NCBI RefSeq assembly: GCF_003609775.1
Contig: NZ_AP018049.1
Location: 558,001-622,000 of the forward strand
Source: Prevotella melaninogenica
Lineage (GTDB): Bacteria > Bacteroidota > Bacteroidia > Bacteroidales > Bacteroidaceae
Length of the DNA: 64,000 nt
Direction: 5' to 3'
Shown: positions 35,886 through 45,426 of the stretch, piece after piece
Layout of the letters: every line of letters starts with the position of its first letter
Numbering within the stretch: position 1 is the first letter of the stretch
Translations under genes and position numbers: made by a program
The notes under the pieces: model-generated
Database searches by the model: none
The model's input: the letters and a program-made list of their open reading frames with translations, nothing else
Told to the model about the DNA's origin: nothing

Positions 35886-35893
35886 CAAAGATA
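35886..35893 (-). promoter_or_regulatory. Possible distant promoter for the 35556-33281 pair
   Basis: TATCTTTG on the minus strand, 330 bp upstream of the small gene. The 886-bp gap (35557-36442) otherwise holds an opposite-facing TAATTTTG box (35785), one 22-bp array and one long hairpin, but no credible gene. Confidence 0.35.
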
Positions 35894-36258
35894 GTAATAA
35901 TATTTGAAATAATTAACTAAATGAATAAAAATAAAATTTAATCCTTGTGTAGCATGTTGATTTCGGTAGTTTTTTATAATGTAGTATAAGTTTATTCTGT
36001 GATTGAACTAATGTAAATCAAAGTGTTATTTTATTTATAAAAATGCTTTTTAAAATTGTTTATTGTAATCCCCAAACATTGTGTTACAGGTTGTGTATAT
36101 TCCTTTCTAACCTTTATTATATGCCTGATAGCTGTTGGGCTATGGCTTTTTGCAATCTATAACCTGCCGTTCAGGCTGTCTAACACTAGTTGTTTGTATC
36201 CATTATCATACCCATAAAGTCCTTTCTTCTCACTTTTATCCGTTGTGTTGTTGCTGCG

Positions 36259-36313
36259 CACATGACGTGTTAAGGCTTCGCACATATCGTGCTAAGGCTT
36301 CGCACCAATGGTG
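36259..36313. repeat. 22-bp dyad array, CACCANTGGTG family, copy 5
   Basis: Units CACATGACGTG, CACATATCGTG and CACCAATGGTG centred at 36264, 36286 and 36308, with nearly identical spacers TTAAGGCTTCG and CTAAGGCTTCG. Confidence 0.9.
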
Positions 36314-36381
36314 CGGAGTACTAAACAACATTTAATATCTTATTAAAGCAAAGCCAATTGGGGGTAAGTAGGGAGTTATTC

Positions 36382-36435
36382 AAGCACAAGTAAACTTAGC
36401 CTATTGGGTCATAGGCTAAGTTTACTTGTGCTTTT
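36382..36435. terminator. 22-bp perfect hairpin
   Basis: Perfect 22-bp inverted repeat: arms 36382-36403 and 36412-36433, starting AAGCACAAGTAAAC and ending GTTTACTTGTGCTT, 8-base loop. TTTT follows on the plus strand only, although the nearest plus-strand gene is more than 3 kb upstream. It lies just past the stop of the leftward receptor gene, so it may also serve that gene. Confidence 0.7.
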
Positions 36436-36442
36436 CTGCCGT

Positions 36443-38752
36443 CTATAATCTGTTCTTTTCAGCCTGTCCGGCACCTGTGCCCTTGTATTTGCTTCGTGAA
36501 GTATTGAACTTATAGGTGACAGTTAGAACAAATTGACGGCTGTCGTATGTACTAATCTGTTGCGTCTCCATTGACTCTGTGTAGCCAATTCCTCCTTCTT
36601 TTTGGGTATGGAATAAGTCTGTTCCACCAATGCGAAGTGCAAGTCTATCCTTTAGGAAGGATTTGGTAAGACTGATGTCGACGCTTCCTGAGTTTCGTAC
36701 AATGGCTCCAATTTCAGCATCACCTCTCTTGATGTAGTATGACTCCATTGACAACAACCAACCTTTTCCAAAGTCAAAGTTGTTGTTGAAGCTGAATTGC
36801 CAGATTGGCTTGTTCAGTTTATAAGTCTTTGTACTCGTATGTAATGTGAGCCATTGCTTCTTCATTAATGCCGTGAATTCAGGTGTCCAGATACCGATTG
36901 TTGGCGAAAAAGCTAATTGAGTAGATACCGTCTTGATGCTTGGAAGATTCGTGTTGGTAAGACGTGTGATAGCTGAGTTATGGCTGTCTTGTTCGCTCCA
37001 GAAGACGATGGCGTGGCGACGGTCATTGTAAGAGATGCCAAATTGGATGAACTTCCACATAGCTCCTAAGCTTATCTCGTGGATATATTCGTGCTGAAGT
37101 AGTGGGTTACCCGACTGCATCAAGAAACGATTGGCGTATGTAACGTTATTGCTTAACTGACTATAAGAAGGGCGACGTGTCCTTGCTGCATAACTCAATT
37201 GCATCTGTAGGTCTCCTATCTGTGTAGCTGCAGAGATGCTTGGAAATAGGTTGCTGAACGAACGACTTTGATTAGCAATGTGCTGTCCGTTCTCATAATA
37301 GTTGAAGCGTACCGCCTCCCATCGCAGACCAGCTGTCAACTGACAGAATGATAGCATGTGTTTGTATTCCATGAAAGGGGCTATATTCGACTCCTTTAGC
37401 TGTGCGGATGAGCTTGGGACATAGTTTTCAGGATTGCTATACGTGTCATTGCGGTTCGTATAGGTATATTCTGCACCCACTGACAGATTACCTCCTAAAA
37501 CGGGATAACCCAAGGTTAGCTTAGAAGCAATGAGCCTATTACGCTCTTGGTTGTCGGAAGTTACGGTGCGACTGACCTTGTTGCGACTTTCTTCTCGATA
37601 GGTAGTATGGTCACCTTTCTTGTTGTAAAGATAATCAGCATTGAAGTCTATATCCATCTTTCCTATCTTTCCAACATAGTAGAGATTAATGAATTGGGAA
37701 GGACGATGGGATTGCTTGCGTGTTGCAAAGGTGTTAATATGGTCGTAGAAAGTCCCGTTTGCCTTTACATCACTACTAAGAAAAACAGATTTGGGGAAGT
37801 CATGAGGGAAGTTAAGCATGTATTTGATACCGACAGAATTACTATCATTTAGCTGATAGTCTGCTCCTATAGTATTTTTGAAGATAGAATTCTTTTCGGG
37901 GACTTTTAGCGTGAAGTCCTGCTTCCAAAGAGTGTCAGCGTGAACAATTGTGGTTATTTCGCTGTGTTCGAGGCTGTTGTTAAGTGAATAGCCATGCGCA
38001 CCAAAGAGTTCCAGATGCTTATGGCGGTATTTCCAGTTAAGCTGTTCTGAGAGGTCTACATTCTCCGACTGGTAGTAGGCAGAGCGTACATCGAAGCCAA
38101 AGCCGTCGCCAACAGCCTTCTTTGTGCGTATCTTTACGACTGCTCTTACTGCTGCATTATATTTGCTTCCAGGGTTGCTTATTACCTCAACGCTCTTGAT
38201 ATCGCTTGACTTTAGGCGTTCAAGCTCTGTCGCATCACGCATCTGACGACCGTTAATATAGATGATAGGTGTACCTTTACCAAAGACTTCATAGCCATCT
38301 TTCTTCTTCGTCAGTCCCGGGACATGTGCAAGAACATCCTCACAAGTACCGAGCTTGCTCAGTATGGTGTTTTCTATGTTCGTTTGTATGCCCTCAGTTG
38401 TCATCTTGTGTAGGGGAGCATTGCCTTTGACAACTACCTCTTTCATCATTTTTGCATCTTCTTTCAGAACGATGGTCAGGTTGTCTTGGTTGGAAAGAAC
38501 CGTAGTGAAGGGTTCATGACCTACGAAGGAGGCTTTAAGGATATTACCTAATGTAACCTCCTTGAAGTTGAAACTACCATCATCAGCGGTTGTTGTACCC
38601 ACAATGAAGGTAGAATCCTTGGCTGAAAGAATAATGACATTTGCGTAGGGGATAGGCTTCTTGTTTTCATCAAGTACCTTTCCTGATACGGATTGTGCAT
38701 TAGCTCGAAGTCCAGTGCAGAACAGAAGGAGGATAAGTAATAGTTTTTCCAT
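36443..38752 (-). CDS. TonB-dependent receptor-like outer membrane beta-barrel protein
   Basis: 769 residues. Signal peptide 1-19 (GLRANAQ), carboxypeptidase-regulatory-like domain (about 20-105: SVSGKVLDENKKPIPYANVIIL), a plug domain (110-215: VVKGNAPLHKMTTEGIQTNIENT, YINGRQMRD, SIEVISNPGSKY-type motif) and a C-terminal barrel of the OMP_b-brl_3 family to the end. The receptor has no SusD partner. Substrate unknown; family members occur as heme-, iron- or peptide-related receptors. Its own promoter is 70 nt upstream. Confidence 0.85.
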   Translation of the reverse strand: MEKLLLILLLFCTGLRANAQSVSGKVLDENKKPIPYANVIILSAKDSTFIVGTTTADDGSFNFKEVTLGNILKASFVGHEPFTTVLSNQDNLTIVLKEDAKMMKEVVVKGNAPLHKMTTEGIQTNIENTILSKLGTCEDVLAHVPGLTKKKDGYEVFGKGTPIIYINGRQMRDATELERLKSSDIKSVEVISNPGSKYNAAVRAVVKIRTKKAVGDGFGFDVRSAYYQSENVDLSEQLNWKYRHKHLELFGAHGYSLNNSLEHSEITTIVHADTLWKQDFTLKVPEKNSIFKNTIGADYQLNDSNSVGIKYMLNFPHDFPKSVFLSSDVKANGTFYDHINTFATRKQSHRPSQFINLYYVGKIGKMDIDFNADYLYNKKGDHTTYREESRNKVSRTVTSDNQERNRLIASKLTLGYPVLGGNLSVGAEYTYTNRNDTYSNPENYVPSSSAQLKESNIAPFMEYKHMLSFCQLTAGLRWEAVRFNYYENGQHIANQSRSFSNLFPSISAATQIGDLQMQLSYAARTRRPSYSQLSNNVTYANRFLMQSGNPLLQHEYIHEISLGAMWKFIQFGISYNDRRHAIVFWSEQDSHNSAITRLTNTNLPSIKTVSTQLAFSPTIGIWTPEFTALMKKQWLTLHTSTKTYKLNKPIWQFSFNNNFDFGKGWLLSMESYYIKRGDAEIGAIVRNSGSVDISLTKSFLKDRLALRIGGTDLFHTQKEGGIGYTESMETQQISTYDSRQFVLTVTYKFNTSRSKYKGTGAGQAEKNRL

Positions 38753-38823
38753 AACTCATAAAGTTAAGTGATACGAAAGGTTCAAACTCAGTTATGCTTT
38801 TGAAAAGCGATAGGTTTCTATCG

Positions 38824-38831
38824 CAAAGATA
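38824..38831 (-). promoter_or_regulatory. Promoter of the barrel receptor gene
   Basis: TATCTTTG on the minus strand, 71 nt before the start. The rest of the 396-bp gap to trxA shows only the trxA terminator. Confidence 0.6.
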
Positions 38832-39082
38832 TAAAATTATATGATTGCTAATAGAAAAAAAGGAAAAACTTTCAGCTTAATGTATCTTTTTTAGTTGTGA
38901 GGTGGTTTAGATGTGAGGTTTTATACATAAAATAATTATCGTGTTGAGCATCAGTGATGTGCGATGTTATGATGTTAGATTACTCATGGATTGGGTGTAT
39001 CTTTTGTATTATACCTCTTTTATGTGTCTTTTCATAGATAATGTTTTATAATAGAAAGAGGTTTGAAAAACGTGATAAAATG

Positions 39083-39129
39083 AAAAAAGCCATACCAGAA
39101 TCCTGTCAAAGGATTACTGATATGGCTTT
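39083..39129 (-). terminator. trxA terminator
   Basis: On the minus strand AAAGCCATATCAG...CTGGTATGGCTTT with inner AATCCT/AGGATT, followed by TTTCA. Imperfect 19-bp stem. Confidence 0.85.
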
Positions 39130-39148
39130 ATATTTATAAGTGTTTAGC

Positions 39149-39463
39149 TTAGAGCAGAGCGTCGAACTTCTCTTTGAGAACGTCCTTTGAAGCTGCACCA
39201 ACAAACTTGTCTACCAACTGACCACCCTTAAAGAAGAGGATGGTTGGGATGTTACGTACACCGAAGTCAATGGCTACGTCATCATTCTCCTCAACATCAC
39301 ACTTGCCTACAACAATCTTACCATCGTACTCTTCAGCGAGTTCTGAGATGATAGGACCAATCATCTTACAAGGGCCACACCATGTTGCCCACAAATCAAC
39401 TACCAATGGTAATTCACCATTCTTGTAAGTCTCTAAATTCTCGTTAGTAATTACTACTTCCAT
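39149..39463 (-). CDS. trxA: Thioredoxin
   Basis: 104 residues, single thioredoxin domain with the active site WCGPCK (Cys29, Cys32), the cis-Pro NIPTILFF and terminal Gly region. Reduces cytoplasmic disulfides and feeds DsbD. It lies 78 bp downstream of dnaE on the same strand, with only a weak own promoter, so co-transcription with dnaE is likely. Confidence 0.95.
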   Translation of the reverse strand: MEVVITNENLETYKNGELPLVVDLWATWCGPCKMIGPIISELAEEYDGKIVVGKCDVEENDDVAIDFGVRNIPTILFFKGGQLVDKFVGAASKDVLKEKFDALL

Positions 39464-39541
39464 TTTTATTCTGTTTATAAGTTTATTAATATAGTCTTTT
39501 CTATCTATTTACTCATCATCAAAGATTGTGCCACTTTCGAT

Positions 39542-42500
39542 TTAATTAATATGGAACTCCATCTTCTCATTCGATGAGATAAAGTCTATCAGCGTACGGT
39601 CGACATTAACGCCACCATTCTTACTCCGTAGCATAAGTACAGTGTTGTCAGGCGTTCGCAACTGTATGTAAAGCTGTGTGTTGCCGATGTGTTCTTCTAT
39701 GACTGTTGCTAATTCCGAAACGAAGGCATCGTCTAATGCTGTCGCATCCATAGAGATGGTAAAGCGTTCCAAACGATTTTGTTTCACGTCATAGAGTTGC
39801 TCAATCTTCTGCACCTTTAGCTCTAACATGTCTGGATTATTGCGGTAACGAGGCTGACACTTAGCTGTTATATAAACGGTGTAGTTCATTTTCAAGAGGT
39901 TGTTCCATCGTGCCCAATCGTCACCAAACAATGCTAATTCGCCCGTTCCCTCAAAGTCTTCTATCGTGACAAAGCCAAAAGGCTTACCAGTCTTTTGTGA
40001 GAAGCGTTCGTTAACGGATGTGACAATACCACCAAATGTCACTTCGTCAGCTTTTGCCAATTCTGTCATATTCGCATTGCGACCAATCTTAGAGCAGCGA
40101 GTGTTACACATATTATTCAGTACAACACTGTATTCATCGAGTGGGTGGGCTGACAGATAGATACCAACAAGTTCACGCTCCTTGTTCAATTTCTCAATAG
40201 TAGGCCACTTCTCTGCCTTTGGTGCAATAGGATGGACTACATCAATAGCATCCATTCCTCCGAAGAGGGAGTTCTGTTGTTGTGCTTTTTCAGCTTGGAA
40301 AAGCTGACCATAACGGACAATGGTATCTAAGAACAAATCACCCTTTGCAGTGACTGCAAAGTATTGTTCTCGCTGTAAACCAAAGCTGTCAAAGCCGCCA
40401 CTATAAGCCAAACTTTCAAATGCTTTGCGGTTCACATTACTGAGGTCGACACGCTCAGCAAAGTCATATATATCCTTATAAGGGCCATTCTCCATGCGTT
40501 CACGTACAATACTATCAGCCGCACTTGCTCCCATTCCCTTGATAGCAGAGAGTCCGAAGCGAATCTCACCATGCTTATTCACACCAAAGCCTATCTGGCT
40601 CTCGTTGACATCAGGACCAAGTGTTGCAATCTTCAGTGCCTTACATTCCTCCATCAACTTTGTGATCTCGGTAATCTGACTGAAGCGACGTGTCATCAAC
40701 GCAGCCATATATTCGGCTGGATAATGCGCCTTCATGTAGGCTGTCTGATAAGCAACCCATGAGTAGCAAGTGGCATGTGACTTATTGAAAGCATAGCTGG
40801 CAAACTTCTCCCAGTCGCTCCATATCTTCTCAAGAACTTGTGGATCGTGTCCGTTCTCTTGTCCTTGCTTAATGAACTTAGGCTTCATCTTGTCAACGAT
40901 AGCCTTCATCTTCTTACCCATTGCCTTACGAAGGGCATCACTCTCACCACGTGTAAAGTTGGCTAACTGGCGACTCAAGAGCATTACTTGCTCCTGATAG
41001 ACCGTGATACCGTATGTGTCTTTGAGGTACTTCTCCATACATGGGATGTCGTACTTCACCAAAGAAGGATCGTGTTTACGCTTGATAAAGTCAGGAATAT
41101 AGTCCATTGGTCCCGGACGATAGAGCGCATTCATGGCGATGAGGTCTTCAAACACGGTTGGATGAAGCTCTCGGAGGTACTTCTGCATACCTGCCGACTC
41201 AAACTGGAAAGTACCAACGGTTTGTCCACGTTGATAGAGTTGGTAGGTCAATTCGTCATCAATAGGAATCTTCTCAAGGTCAATCACGTCGCCAGTTGTC
41301 TGCTTAACAACCTTACAAGCTTCCTTTAATTCGGATAGAGTTTTCAGTCCGAGGAAGTCCATCTTGATAAGACCAGTAGACTCAATCACGTGACCATCAT
41401 ACTGGGTTACAGGTACCTTCTTCTCTGGGAAGTCTGGGTCTGTTGCTGTAGAGATAGGCACCCATTCATCAATTGGGTTACGACAGATAATGAATCCACA
41501 GGCATGGATACCCGTTCCACGCACAGTTCCCTCCAGCATCTTGGCGTATTTAATTGTGTTGCGCTCCCTTATGTCTTCACTTACCTCTGCATGCTGTAAC
41601 TCAGGGGTACACTTGATGGCATTCGTTAAGTTCATCTTCATGCCGTCAGGTAAGCGCTCTGGAATCGCCTTACAAAGGGCATTAGACACGTCTAAAGGTA
41701 GTTTCTCTACGCGGGCAACGTCCTTAATGGAGTTCTTTGTAGCCATCGTAGAGTAGGTAATAATATGTGCACAGTTTTCGTGCCCATACTTATCCATGAC
41801 CCACTGCAGCACTCGTCCGCGTCCGTCATCATCAAAGTCGGTATCAATATCAGGGAGATTGACACGGTCAGGGTTGAGGAAACGCTCAAAAAGTAGGTCG
41901 TACTTCAATGGGTCAATCAGCGTGATACCAAGGCAATAAGCCACAACAGAGCCTGCCGCCGAGCCACGACCAGGACCCACCATTACGCCTAATTCTTCTC
42001 TTGCCGCATTGATAAAGTCTTGTACTATAAGGAAGTAACCAGGGAAACCCATCGTTTTCATGACATGCAACTCAAAGCGGATGCGGCTGTCAACCTCATC
42101 AGATAGTGGTTCGCCATACAGCTTTTTAGCACCGTCATAGGCTAACTTTGCAAGGTAATCAGCTTCAAACTTAATACGATATATCTTCTCATAGCCACCT
42201 AAACGATCGATAACGGCTTGTCCTTCTTCAGGTGATAGCGGATTATTTCCGTTCTCGTCCGTTGTAAACTCCTTGTATATATCTTCTTCGCTGAACTTCT
42301 TTTCCCACTCTTCTTCTGTTCCAAAGTCTTCTGGAATAGGGAAGAAAGGCATGATAGGACCATGATTAATATTGTAGGTCTCTACCTTATCAAGAATCTC
42401 CAGCGTATTTGTCATTGCTTCTGGGATGTCTGAGAAAATCTCATTCATCTCTGCACGTGTTTTGAACCACTCTTGTTTTGAGTAGCGCATACGCTTTGGA

Positions 42501-43261
42501 TCATCCAAATCTTCATTCGTTGAAAGACAGAGTAAGTGGTCATGTGCCTCGGCTGTCTCCTTGTCTTCAAAGTGACAGTCATTGGTACATACTATCTTTA
42601 TACCATATTCCTGAGCAAACTTCATGAGAACTTTGTTCGCTTTCTGCTGTAAAGGATAAGCCTCACGATTTGCTACCAGACTTGGGTCTTTTACTTCATG
42701 ACGTTGCAACTCAAGGTAGAAATCATCTCCAAAGACACGATGATACCACTCGCAAGCTTCTCTTGCACCCTCGATATCATCATGAATAATTTTGTTAGGA
42801 ACTTCACCTGCAATACAAGCTGTACACACAATCAGTCCTTCATGATACTTCTCAAGCTGCTCACGGTCTGTACGGGGACGATAGTAATAACCATCTACCC
42901 ACGCATTAGATACAAGTTTAATAAGGTTCTTGTATCCTGTGTAGTTCTTTGCCAACACGATAAGGTGGTAGCCTGAATTATCATGCATACTCTTATCCTT
43001 ATCATGCATTGTGCGACGGGCTACATACATTTCGCAACCAAAGATAGGTTTGAAAGGTTCTTCGCCCTTCTCTTTCCTACCTTTATTGACCTTAGCACAA
43101 TAATCAGCAAACTCTTTTATGCCGAACATCACACCGTGATCTGTAATCGCCATACCCTTCATTCCGTCTGCAATAGCCTTATCGACAAGGCGCGTTACCT
43201 TTGACTGGCCATCAAGAATAGAATAATTAGTGTGGACGTGTAAATGTACGTAATCTTCCAT
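39542..43261 (-). CDS. dnaE: DNA polymerase III alpha subunit
   Basis: 1239 residues from ATG 43261, which gives MEDYVHLHVHTNYSILDG, the standard PHP-domain start; the longer frame to 43369 runs through the psd promoter and is not used. Order: PHP domain (1-290), polymerase core with GPGRGSAAGSVVAYCLGI and the catalytic PDIDTDFDDDGR (about residues 460-500), fingers with AMNALYRPGPMDYIPDFIKRKH-type motif and YAFNKSHATCYS, helix-hairpin-helix, OB-fold (about 1040-1130) and C-terminal tau-binding region. Replicative polymerase. Divergent from psd. Confidence 0.96.
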   Translation of the reverse strand: MEDYVHLHVHTNYSILDGQSKVTRLVDKAIADGMKGMAITDHGVMFGIKEFADYCAKVNKGRKEKGEEPFKPIFGCEMYVARRTMHDKDKSMHDNSGYHLIVLAKNYTGYKNLIKLVSNAWVDGYYYRPRTDREQLEKYHEGLIVCTACIAGEVPNKIIHDDIEGAREACEWYHRVFGDDFYLELQRHEVKDPSLVANREAYPLQQKANKVLMKFAQEYGIKIVCTNDCHFEDKETAEAHDHLLCLSTNEDLDDPKRMRYSKQEWFKTRAEMNEIFSDIPEAMTNTLEILDKVETYNINHGPIMPFFPIPEDFGTEEEWEKKFSEEDIYKEFTTDENGNNPLSPEEGQAVIDRLGGYEKIYRIKFEADYLAKLAYDGAKKLYGEPLSDEVDSRIRFELHVMKTMGFPGYFLIVQDFINAAREELGVMVGPGRGSAAGSVVAYCLGITLIDPLKYDLLFERFLNPDRVNLPDIDTDFDDDGRGRVLQWVMDKYGHENCAHIITYSTMATKNSIKDVARVEKLPLDVSNALCKAIPERLPDGMKMNLTNAIKCTPELQHAEVSEDIRERNTIKYAKMLEGTVRGTGIHACGFIICRNPIDEWVPISTATDPDFPEKKVPVTQYDGHVIESTGLIKMDFLGLKTLSELKEACKVVKQTTGDVIDLEKIPIDDELTYQLYQRGQTVGTFQFESAGMQKYLRELHPTVFEDLIAMNALYRPGPMDYIPDFIKRKHDPSLVKYDIPCMEKYLKDTYGITVYQEQVMLLSRQLANFTRGESDALRKAMGKKMKAIVDKMKPKFIKQGQENGHDPQVLEKIWSDWEKFASYAFNKSHATCYSWVAYQTAYMKAHYPAEYMAALMTRRFSQITEITKLMEECKALKIATLGPDVNESQIGFGVNKHGEIRFGLSAIKGMGASAADSIVRERMENGPYKDIYDFAERVDLSNVNRKAFESLAYSGGFDSFGLQREQYFAVTAKGDLFLDTIVRYGQLFQAEKAQQQNSLFGGMDAIDVVHPIAPKAEKWPTIEKLNKERELVGIYLSAHPLDEYSVVLNNMCNTRCSKIGRNANMTELAKADEVTFGGIVTSVNERFSQKTGKPFGFVTIEDFEGTGELALFGDDWARWNNLLKMNYTVYITAKCQPRYRNNPDMLELKVQKIEQLYDVKQNRLERFTISMDATALDDAFVSELATVIEEHIGNTQLYIQLRTPDNTVLMLRSKNGGVNVDRTLIDFISSNEKMEFHIN

Positions 43262-43284
43262 TGAACTTATGCGTTTTTGAGCTG

Positions 43285-43292
43285 TAAAGTTA
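43285..43292 (-). promoter_or_regulatory. dnaE promoter
   Basis: TAACTTTA (one mismatch to TAnnTTTG) with TTTG at 43312-43315 as -33 element, 19-bp spacing, about 24 nt before the ATG. Confidence 0.5.
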
Positions 43293-43355
43293 CTATGAAA
43301 AGCCGACATAGCAAAAGATTGAGAGTGAAAATTTGTGGAAACGACAAAAAAGAAG

Positions 43356-43363
43356 TACCTTTG
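43356..43363 (+). promoter_or_regulatory. psd promoter (-7 box)
   Basis: TACCTTTG, 29 nt upstream of the psd ATG at 43393. Divergent from the dnaE promoter. Confidence 0.65.
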
Positions 43364-43392
43364 CAACAAAACAAATACGTCGTTTATCGACC

Positions 43393-44097
43393 ATGGGAAA
43401 AATAAAGAAGAAACTCAAAAAGATTAGAATCCATCACGAAGGGACAAATACATTACTCTACGGAGGTATAGGTCTTGCCCTTATCGCCTTGGTTCTCTGG
43501 TTTGCAGTTCCAACGAAGATACCATTTTGGATTTTTGTAGTTGTGTTCGGTACCGTTTATGGTATAGTACTTAATTTCTATCAGTGTCCTATCCGCTATT
43601 TCGGTAGTGAGGATACTGAGGGTATTGTCGTGGCTCCAGCCGACGGCCATATCGTTGTGATAGAAGAAGTAGACGAAAACGAGTATTTCCATGAGCGCCG
43701 ATTGATGATTTCAATCTTTATGAGTCTATGGAACGTTCATGCCAATTGGTTCCCTGTAGATGGAGTAGTAAAGTCTGTACAACACTTTGATGGTAAGTTC
43801 CACAAAGCTTGGCTCCCTAAGGCAAGCGAGGAAAACGAACATGCTGACACAATCATCACAACTCCTGATGGCACAGATATCCTCTGTCGTCAGATTGCTG
43901 GTGCTATGGCACGTCGTATTGTGACATACGCTAAGCCAGGTGAGGATTGTTATATTGATGAGCATCTTGGCTTTATTAAGTTAGGAAGTCGTGTTGATAT
44001 CTACTTACCAGTAGGCTCTGAGGTCTGTGTTAAGATGGGTCAGACGACAACGGGTGACCATACGGTTATTGCTAAGCTGAAGCCAAACAATAAATAA
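43393..44097 (+). CDS. psd: Phosphatidylserine decarboxylase (short, single-membrane-anchor type)
   Basis: 234 residues from ATG 43393. Two N-terminal membrane helices (about 22-60), then the catalytic domain with [11 protein letters not shown] (His) and the self-cleavage motif LGS in [14 protein letters not shown] at about residue 197; Ser becomes the pyruvoyl group. It makes phosphatidylethanolamine from the product of the next gene, pssA, which starts 3 bp downstream. Confidence 0.93.
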   Translation: MGKIKKKLKKIRIHHEGTNTLLYGGIGLALIALVLWFAVPTKIPFWIFVVVFGTVYGIVLNFYQCPIRYFGSEDTEGIVVAPADGHIVVIEEVDENEYFHERRLMISIFMSLWNVHANWFPVDGVVKSVQHFDGKFHKAWLPKASEENEHADTIITTPDGTDILCRQIAGAMARRIVTYAKPGEDCYIDEHLGFIKLGSRVDIYLPVGSEVCVKMGQTTTGDHTVIAKLKPNNK

Positions 44098-44099
44098 AG

Positions 44100-44804
44100 A
44101 TGAAGAAACATATCCCTAACAGCATTACTTGTTGCAATCTTATCTCAGGTTGCATCGCTACAGGCTTTGCTTTTGCTGGTAATATAAAGGTAGCGTTGCT
44201 GTTGATTATCATTGGTGCAGTGTTCGACTTCTTTGATGGAATGTTTGCTCGTTTACTGAATGTAAGTTCTCCTATCGGCAAGGAGTTAGACTCTTTGGCA
44301 GATGTGATTACCTTCGGTTTAGCACCTTCAACTATCATTTTTTCGCAGTTGCACGTGATGTCTTATCCAACATTCCTTGAGCCATTGCGTGACTATTTGC
44401 CTTATGCAGCTTTCATCATGGCAGCTTTCTCGGCATTACGCCTTGCTAAGTTTAATCTTGATGAACGTCAGGCATTAGGTTTTATAGGATTGCCAACACC
44501 AGCGAATGCACTCTTTTGGGGCTCACTTCTTGTAGGTGTAGGAGAGAAGTTAGAAACCCGTCCATGGGCTTTATACTTTATTCTTGCAGGTGTTCTTATT
44601 AGTTCTTGGCTGCTCGTATCAGAGATTCCAATGTTTGCTTTAAAGTTCAAGCACTGGTCATTCAAGGGTAATGAGGTGAAGTATCTCTTCTTAATTACTT
44701 GTTGTCCATTGGTAGTCATCTTTGGTATCTCGTCATTTGCTATCATCATTGCATGGTATGTGATACTATCAGCTATCGTAAAACAATCCCCAACACAACA
44801 GTAA
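44100..44804 (+). CDS. pssA: CDP-diacylglycerol--serine O-phosphatidyltransferase
   Basis: 234 residues, about seven membrane segments. CDP-alcohol phosphotransferase motif DFFDGMFAR...GKELDSLADVITFG (pattern DG-x2-AR-x8-G-x3-D-x3-D) at about residues 43-72. It forms phosphatidylserine, the substrate of Psd, so psd and pssA form a two-step phosphatidylethanolamine pathway. Confidence 0.94.
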   Translation: MKKHIPNSITCCNLISGCIATGFAFAGNIKVALLLIIIGAVFDFFDGMFARLLNVSSPIGKELDSLADVITFGLAPSTIIFSQLHVMSYPTFLEPLRDYLPYAAFIMAAFSALRLAKFNLDERQALGFIGLPTPANALFWGSLLVGVGEKLETRPWALYFILAGVLISSWLLVSEIPMFALKFKHWSFKGNEVKYLFLITCCPLVVIFGISSFAIIIAWYVILSAIVKQSPTQQ

Positions 44805-44823
44805 GGGGTATAAGTTCAAAACT

Positions 44824-45093
44824 ATGTCAATTATTGCTTTTATTCTGAAGTTTGCGTTCTTCTTCTTCATAGCGTTTTTTGTGATTATCTTATGGGTGGC
44901 TTTTGCATTCTATAAGCAGATGACACGCGCACGTCGTCAGTTTAATCCTAACAACTATCAGTATCAAGAACCAAGCTCTACAGAGAATACTATTATCGAT
45001 AATCGCCCAATAGAGGAACGCCGTAAGCAGGTAATTCCAGATAGCGAGGGTGAGTATGTAGACTTCACGGAGTCTGATGATACTCAATCATAA
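44824..45093 (+). CDS. DUF4834 membrane protein
   Basis: 89 residues: one N-terminal membrane helix (5-28, IIAFILKFAFFFFIAFFVII), then a soluble, charged region (RRQFNPNNYQYQEP, EGEYVDFTESDD). Matches the DUF4834 family that regularly follows pssA in Bacteroidota (from memory). Third gene of the psd-pssA unit; role unknown. Confidence 0.8.
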   Translation: MSIIAFILKFAFFFFIAFFVIILWVAFAFYKQMTRARRQFNPNNYQYQEPSSTENTIIDNRPIEERRKQVIPDSEGEYVDFTESDDTQS

Positions 45094-45120
45094 TAAGATA
45101 TAATAGAACCATTATATACA

Positions 45121-45161
45121 AAAAATATAGGACAAGTCAATGTGATTTGTCCTATATTTTT
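45121..45161. terminator. Bidirectional terminator between DUF4834 gene and tsaE
   Basis: AAAAATATAGGACAA (45121-45135) and TTGTCCTATATTTTT (45147-45161) are perfect 15-bp arms with T-runs on both strands. Confidence 0.9.
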
Positions 45162-45182
45162 ATCTTTGCTTTTCCAATTGAT

Positions 45183-45282
45183 GCTCAATTGCATTCGAAT
45201 TAAGCCTTAATTACCTTCTAAAAGATGCTCTTTTGAAGTCTTACTAACGCCCTTTTGGAGTCCAATTAAGCACCTTTTCTTA
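45183..45282. repeat. 22-bp array, CTTTTGAAGTC family, copy 2
   Basis: Four-base cores (AATT or TTTT) start at 45187, 45209, 45231, 45253 and 45275, exactly 22 bp apart. Two adjacent units, CTTTTGAAGTC and CTTTTGGAGTC, match the best units at 5838-5882. Located between convergent genes in the 333-bp gap, which also holds the bidirectional terminator. Confidence 0.88.
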
Positions 45283-45426
45283 AGCTGTTTTGTAACGTTT
45301 TGAATAGCAATTAGTTACAACAGTACTTGAGAAAGCCTTTTTATCCCTTTGTATCATGCTATAAGCAGTAATTTATGTAAATATATTTCGCAGTCAAACA
45401 AGGTGCTTTTCTCCTCCTATTTTTCG

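Noticed and set aside
36135..36335. 66-residue plus-strand ORF
   Set aside because: It runs through the 22-bp array, has no promoter near and an unlikely Cys/His-rich composition.
43262..43369. N-terminal extension of DnaE
   Set aside because: It overlaps the psd promoter and is not homologous to the conserved PHP start; ATG 43261 is preferred.
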